Assembly: GCA_022562655.1 (NCBI GenBank)
Contig: JADFOU010000089.1
Span: 1-7,834 of the forward strand
DNA length: 7,834 nt
Direction: 5' to 3'
From: a candidate division TA06 bacterium
Lineage (GTDB): Bacteria > Hydrothermota > DG-26 > E44-bin18 > JADFOU01
The first letter of the stretch is position 1; each line of letters begins with the position of its first letter. The position numbers were made by a program, and so were the translations under genes. Below, in pieces: positions 4,610 to 7,834 of this stretch. Under the pieces are notes generated by a model. The model did no database searches and was not told where the DNA came from. It saw only the letters and a program-made list of their open reading frames with translations.

Positions 4610-6733
4610 TCAATAATTTGCTAACTTTTCAATTTTCTCCACAATCTCACGGGTCTGGACGAGGATTTCCTCTTCGAGAGGCGGAGAGAACGGAATGAAG
4701 CAATCCTTGGCGGCAAGACGAATGACCGGGGCATCCAGATGGTCGAAGAGCTCCTGCTGTATCGTCGCAGCCATCTCTCCCCCAAATCCCCCTGTCATTT
4801 GCCCCGCATGACCCACGATCACCTTCCCCGTCTTCTTGATGGAGTTGTAGACAGTCTCTTTGTCCCACGGAAGTATGGACAGAAGATCAATCACCTCCAC
4901 GCTGATTCCCTTCTTTGCCGCCTCCTCAGCAGCAACCAGTACCTTGGCGAGAAGGGCTCCGTAGGTGACGAGGGTGACATCGTCTCCTGCTCTTTTGATG
5001 GAAGCCTTTCCAAAGGGGATGGAGTAGTCGGGTCCGGCATAGGGAGAGGCAACTTTGGGCTCCCGATAGAGCATCTTGGGCTCTAAAACCAAAACAGGGT
5101 CATTGCAGTAACGGATGGCAGTGGTGAGAAGACCATAGGCAGAAAGGGCATCTGAAGGGCAGACGATGTGAAGTCCAGGGAAGTTGGAGAAGACCCCTTC
5201 GATCGTCTGGCTGTGCCAGATCGCACCCCGGACTCCGGGACCGTCTGTCGTTCGGATCACCACGGAAGCCGAATAAAGGTTATTCGATCGATACCGAGTG
5301 GTGAGAATTTCAGAGACGATCATTGTAGTAGCAGGCCAGATATAATCGGCAAACTGGATCTCGATCACCGGCTTTAAACCTCTCTGAGCAAGACCGGCTG
5401 CGATCCCTGCAATGGAGGATTCAGCAAGAGGAGTATTAAAGACCCGCTCAGACCCAAATCGTTTCTGAAGTCCATGTGTAACCAGGAAAACGCCACCTTT
5501 CCCTGGGACTTTATCAATTCGATCCGGCAAGGCATCCGCCACATCCTCCCCAAAGACCACAATCCGGGGATCCCGCTCCATAGCATCAGAGAGGGCTCGA
5601 TTGACCATCTGCATATAGGGAAGTTTCTCTCCTGAAAACTTGGGTTCTGGTGCGGGAGCATCTCTTGGATCGACTTTGGAATCAAAAAGATGAAGGGTTG
5701 CATTCTTCTTATCCGGGAAGGGTGCTTTCTTTGCCCTCTCGGCTGCTTCCTCTACTTCTCTTCTCAGTCCCTCTTCCAACGCACTCAACTCCTCTTCGGA
5801 GAAGACTTCCTCCTCAAGGAGAACCTGCCGCAGTTTCAAAACGGGATCTCTCAATTTATCTCTTTCAAAGTCATCCGGAAGGCGATACTTCAGGTGATCA
5901 TCAGCACTTGAGTGTCCCAGGAGACGAACCACATCGGCATGGACCAGGGAGGGTCCCTTTCCCGCACGACAATGGGCAACAGCTTCTTTCATCGTCTTGA
6001 AACTTTTAAAAAAGTCAGTTCCGTCTACCTTAAAGATCTTCAAGATCCTCTCAGCCTCATATCCTTTCAGGAGTTTTGAGATATCCCTCCCTGCAGTCTG
6101 GATGGATCGATGTACGGAAATTCCCCATTCATTGTCTTCTACAATAATGACAACTGGGAGTTGCATTCGGCAAGCCCAGTTGACGGATTCATAAAAATCC
6201 CCCTGGGAGATCCCCGCTTCTCCTCCAGTGAAAACCACCACTTCATCTTTTTGAAAAAATTTCTCCCGGTCATTTATTTCCTCTACAAGGGAGTAAATTC
6301 GCCCAGCATGGGCAATACCCACGGAGGGCAAAAACTGGGCACCGACGGGACTGCTCTCCGTAACAACATGAAGCCTTTTGCTGCTCCAGTGGCGGGGGAG
6401 TTGCCGGGACCCTGTGAAAGGATCCCCCTCCCTGGCTAATACTCCAAGGAAGATATCCTCGGCTGTAATTCCAAGGGCCAAGGCAAAAGCTAGGTCACGA
6501 TAGTGGAGTCGATACCAGTCGTAACCGGGCCTTGTATTCACTGCAGCAGCAACCCCGATACATTCATGACCTGCACTGCCGATAAAGAAAGAATGACCCG
6601 GCGTTCCCTGTCTCAACAACTTGAGATCCGTTTCATCAATCTCACGGGCTTGAAACATCAACTTATAGGCATCGAGAACCAGAGAGCGTGGAAGTCCTCG
6701 AATCTCTTTCAATTCTGCTTGTACAGAATCCAT
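4610..6733 (-). CDS. Fused E1 alpha-beta subunit of a thiamine-diphosphate 2-oxoacid dehydrogenase
   Basis: A single 707-residue protein carries both halves of the E1 decarboxylase of pyruvate- or branched-chain-2-oxoacid-dehydrogenase-type complexes. E1 decarboxylates a 2-oxoacid using thiamine diphosphate and passes the acyl group to the lipoyl domain of E2. The alpha-like half (about 15-300) has GHSFFIGSAGHECIG (46-60), the cofactor region GEAGISQGDFYESVN (171-185) with DN (200-201), and the GHSSADDHLKYR loop (273-284). A charged, Ala/Pro-rich linker (about 305-370) follows. The beta-like half has VFGEDVAD (393-400), FNTPLAESSIAG (432-443, with the Glu that contacts the cofactor), FADYIWP, HSQTIEG (507-513), EPKMLYR (551-557) and GGFGGE. 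Separate alpha and beta subunits are the commoner arrangement; one-chain versions are known. No E2, E3 or lipoyl protein is nearby, so the substrate is undecided. The ATG at 6733 follows an AAGGAGGAG sequence. It has its own promoter and appears to be transcribed alone. Confidence 0.94.
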   Translation of the reverse strand: MDSVQAELKEIRGLPRSLVLDAYKLMFQAREIDETDLKLLRQGTPGHSFFIGSAGHECIGVAAAVNTRPGYDWYRLHYRDLAFALALGITAEDIFLGVLAREGDPFTGSRQLPRHWSSKRLHVVTESSPVGAQFLPSVGIAHAGRIYSLVEEINDREKFFQKDEVVVFTGGEAGISQGDFYESVNWACRMQLPVVIIVEDNEWGISVHRSIQTAGRDISKLLKGYEAERILKIFKVDGTDFFKSFKTMKEAVAHCRAGKGPSLVHADVVRLLGHSSADDHLKYRLPDDFERDKLRDPVLKLRQVLLEEEVFSEEELSALEEGLRREVEEAAERAKKAPFPDKKNATLHLFDSKVDPRDAPAPEPKFSGEKLPYMQMVNRALSDAMERDPRIVVFGEDVADALPDRIDKVPGKGGVFLVTHGLQKRFGSERVFNTPLAESSIAGIAAGLAQRGLKPVIEIQFADYIWPATTMIVSEILTTRYRSNNLYSASVVIRTTDGPGVRGAIWHSQTIEGVFSNFPGLHIVCPSDALSAYGLLTTAIRYCNDPVLVLEPKMLYREPKVASPYAGPDYSIPFGKASIKRAGDDVTLVTYGALLAKVLVAAEEAAKKGISVEVIDLLSILPWDKETVYNSIKKTGKVIVGHAGQMTGGFGGEMAATIQQELFDHLDAPVIRLAAKDCFIPFSPPLEEEILVQTREIVEKIEKLANY

Positions 6734-6740
6734 CTCCCTC

Positions 6741-6750
6741 TCTCCTCCTT
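6741..6750 (-). promoter_or_regulatory. Strong ribosome binding site for the E1 fusion
   Basis: On the minus strand AAGGAGGAGA is followed by GAGGGAG and the ATG at 6733. This near-perfect Shine-Dalgarno sequence fixes the start and suggests efficient translation, in contrast to waaA-lpxK and xdhC, which have no clear site. Confidence 0.8.
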
Positions 6751-6798
6751 ATCTTGTAAGACAAATTCAAAATACCTTTTGGTTTGAAACTGATCTCT

Positions 6799-6826
6799 AT
6801 TTTACCGATTCTCATCCTCTTGTCAA
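6799..6826 (-). promoter_or_regulatory. Sigma-70-type promoter of the E1 fusion gene
   Basis: On the minus strand a perfect -35 box TTGACA (6826-6821) is followed after 16 nt by TAAAAT (6804-6799), a 5-of-6 match to the -10 consensus. Transcription would start near 6791, about 58 nt before the ATG. The -35 box lies inside the small palindrome CTTGACAAG (6827-6819), which might be a regulator site, though it is too short to insist on. Confidence 0.65.
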
Positions 6827-6904
6827 GTTCAATTTATCAAGAGAAAAAGGGGATATGACAGTCCTTCGTGCTGATTTTTTGATCTCCTAAAGAATAAAAG
6901 AAGA

Positions 6905-6935
6905 ATAAAAATAGGGGCCTCTTCTCACGACCCCT
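6905..6935 (-). terminator. Intrinsic terminator of the xdhC-like gene
   Basis: On the minus strand AGGGGTC (6935-6929) pairs with GGCCCCT (6919-6913) across a 9-nt loop, with one G-U pair. ATTTTTATTC follows directly, a typical U-rich tail. It lies about 50 nt after the xdhC stop and before the E1 promoter, so the two leftward genes look like separate transcription units. Confidence 0.75.
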
Positions 6936-6948
6936 CTGAACAAACCAG

Positions 6949-6990
6949 ACTTTGGACTCTGGACTTAAGTCTATAGCCTATGGTCTTATG
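6949..6990. repeat. Heptamer array spanning the stop codon of the xdhC-like gene
   Basis: Six successive 7-nt units on the plus strand read ACTTTGG, ACTCTGG, ACTTAAG, TCTATAG, CCTATGG and TCTTATG. They are degenerate but keep the C/T-T core in register. The last unit overlaps the end of xdhC, so the TAA stop (6988-6986 on the minus strand) and part of the preceding Thr codon lie inside the array. The array ends before the terminator hairpin. Confidence 0.7.
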
Positions 6991-7780
6991 TTGCTTTCTT
7001 TACCTCCATCAAGGGCTTTCCAGAACCTCCTCGCCTCAAGGAGATGATCTCACTCATAATGGCGAGTGCGATCTCCTCAGGAGACTCCGCACCAAGATCC
7101 AACCCAGCAGGTGCTCGGACCTCTTTCAGTTTTTCCGCTGAGACCCCTTCTTCCCGGAGATATTCAAAGACGAGTCCCGACCGTTTCTTGGAGGCGATGA
7201 GGGCAACATAGCCCGCCCCCTCTTCCAGTACCCGCTTCATCGCCAGATGATCCCCTTTGTGCTGGGTCGCGATAATGACATAGGTTCCTGAACCAATTTT
7301 GATCGACTTCAATTCCGGGTCTCCTGTTATGAGATGGTGGGCGTGGGGGAAATTTTCTTTTGTGGCGAGGGGATCCCGAACCGTCACGGTGAAATGGAGG
7401 AGATGACCCAATTCTGCCAGGGACTCCGCTATGCGACCGTGACCGATGATCAAGAGATCGGGATTGGAAAGGACGGGTTCCACATAGACCTCCATCGAGC
7501 CCCCACAGGGCATTCCTACACCCAGAACCTCATCATCAAGATCTAAGGTGAGGAAGCGAGGCTTTCCATCTTTCATAGCGGCAAGGGCTTCCTTCTGGAC
7601 GGTAGATTCTGCACACCCTCCCCCTACCCATCCCATGAGCCGCTCTCCATTATTCAAGATGATCGCCTTCGAACCGGCTTTGGCGGAGGCGGAGCCTTGG
7701 ATCTTGACTACGGTAGCTACCGCAAAGGGCTCCCCTTTTTGGAGGAGTTCCTGAATTTTTTCAAAATATTCCTTATCCAT
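6986..7780 (-). CDS. XdhC/CoxI-family molybdenum hydroxylase maturation protein
   Basis: The product has 264 residues with the two usual domains of the family. The N-terminal XdhC/CoxI domain (about 5-102) has FAVATVVKIQGSASAKAG (19-36), GWVGGGCAES (50-59, with the conserved Cys56) and GMPCGGSMEVYVEP (89-102). The C-terminal Rossmann-type domain (about 107-246) begins LLIIGHGRIAESLAELG (109-125), continues with ATQHKGDHLAMKRVL (171-185), and ends with the family signature RAPAGLDLGAESPEEIALAIMSEI (222-245; positions given as a span). Characterised members bind molybdenum cofactor and help insert its sulfurated form into xanthine dehydrogenase- or CO dehydrogenase-type enzymes. No target enzyme is visible, though the sequence upstream of 7780 stops after 54 bp. 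The ATG at 7780 matches the expected N-terminus but has no clear Shine-Dalgarno sequence. Exact substrate enzyme unknown; family secure. Confidence 0.93.
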   Translation of the reverse strand: MDKEYFEKIQELLQKGEPFAVATVVKIQGSASAKAGSKAIILNNGERLMGWVGGGCAESTVQKEALAAMKDGKPRFLTLDLDDEVLGVGMPCGGSMEVYVEPVLSNPDLLIIGHGRIAESLAELGHLLHFTVTVRDPLATKENFPHAHHLITGDPELKSIKIGSGTYVIIATQHKGDHLAMKRVLEEGAGYVALIASKKRSGLVFEYLREEGVSAEKLKEVRAPAGLDLGAESPEEIALAIMSEIISLRRGGSGKPLMEVKKAT

Positions 7781-7834
7781 TATTCAATGAAAACTATTTC
7801 ACTTTAACTATAATAGCATCATTGAGCGATATTG

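Noticed and set aside
4594..4616. Small inverted repeat (8-bp arms TTATTGAA and TTCAATAA) over the stop codon of the E1 gene
   Set aside because: It is AT-only apart from one pair per arm and is not followed by a T-rich tail in the direction of transcription, so it is a poor terminator and may be chance.
6850..6865. GACAGTCC, similar to the end of the 220-bp element
   Set aside because: Only 7 or 8 matching bases and no partner repeat nearby; most likely chance.
7781..7834. Possible promoter (TATTAT or TATAGT) upstream of the xdhC-like gene
   Set aside because: No matching -35 box can be seen before the window ends, and AT-rich sequence gives such boxes easily.

Overview
The window looks like a chromosomal stretch of a Gram-negative bacterium with moderate G+C. 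It carries lipid A and Kdo genes (lpxB, waaA, lpxK), a fused two-domain E1 2-oxoacid dehydrogenase and an XdhC/CoxI-family protein. The gene types and the abundant short degenerate repeats fit an uncultivated Desulfobacterota- or Nitrospirota-like lineage. That placement is inference, because no rRNA or other phylogenetic marker is present.

Layout. The left half reads rightwards: the 3' part of lpxB (3-917), a 106-bp repeat-rich gap, a single 834-residue reading frame joining WaaA (Kdo transferase) to LpxK (lipid A 4'-kinase) (1024-3528), a 73-bp gap made largely of a heptamer array, and a small exported protein of unknown function (3602-4255). A 354-bp convergent gap (4256-4609) follows. It contains a 220-bp element with 16-bp perfect terminal inverted repeats (4277-4496) and an 11-bp stem hairpin (4531-4558). 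The right half reads leftwards: an xdhC-like gene (7780-6986) with a good intrinsic terminator, then the E1 alpha-beta fusion (6733-4610) behind its own sigma-70-type promoter and a strong ribosome binding site.

How the genes work together. LpxB makes the lipid A disaccharide, LpxK phosphorylates it at the 4' position, and WaaA adds Kdo to the product of LpxK, so the left half covers consecutive inner-membrane steps of Kdo2-lipid IVA synthesis. The E1 protein would decarboxylate a 2-oxoacid and needs E2 and E3 partners that are not in this window. XdhC-like proteins help mature molybdenum hydroxylases; no such enzyme is visible here, though the region upstream of xdhC is cut off.

Most unusual signal. 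Short-period tandem arrays, mostly 7-nt units (also 8, 9 and about 10 nt), and two palindromes are scattered over the left half and around the end of xdhC. They lie in gaps, at the ends of genes, over the xdhC stop codon, and in frame inside waaA-lpxK, including exactly at the WaaA/LpxK junction. The units inside coding sequence avoid stop codons, while some of those outside contain them. I see no defence system, CRISPR array, tRNA or rRNA, and no new enzymatic system; the novelty is the repeat ecology and the fused gene.
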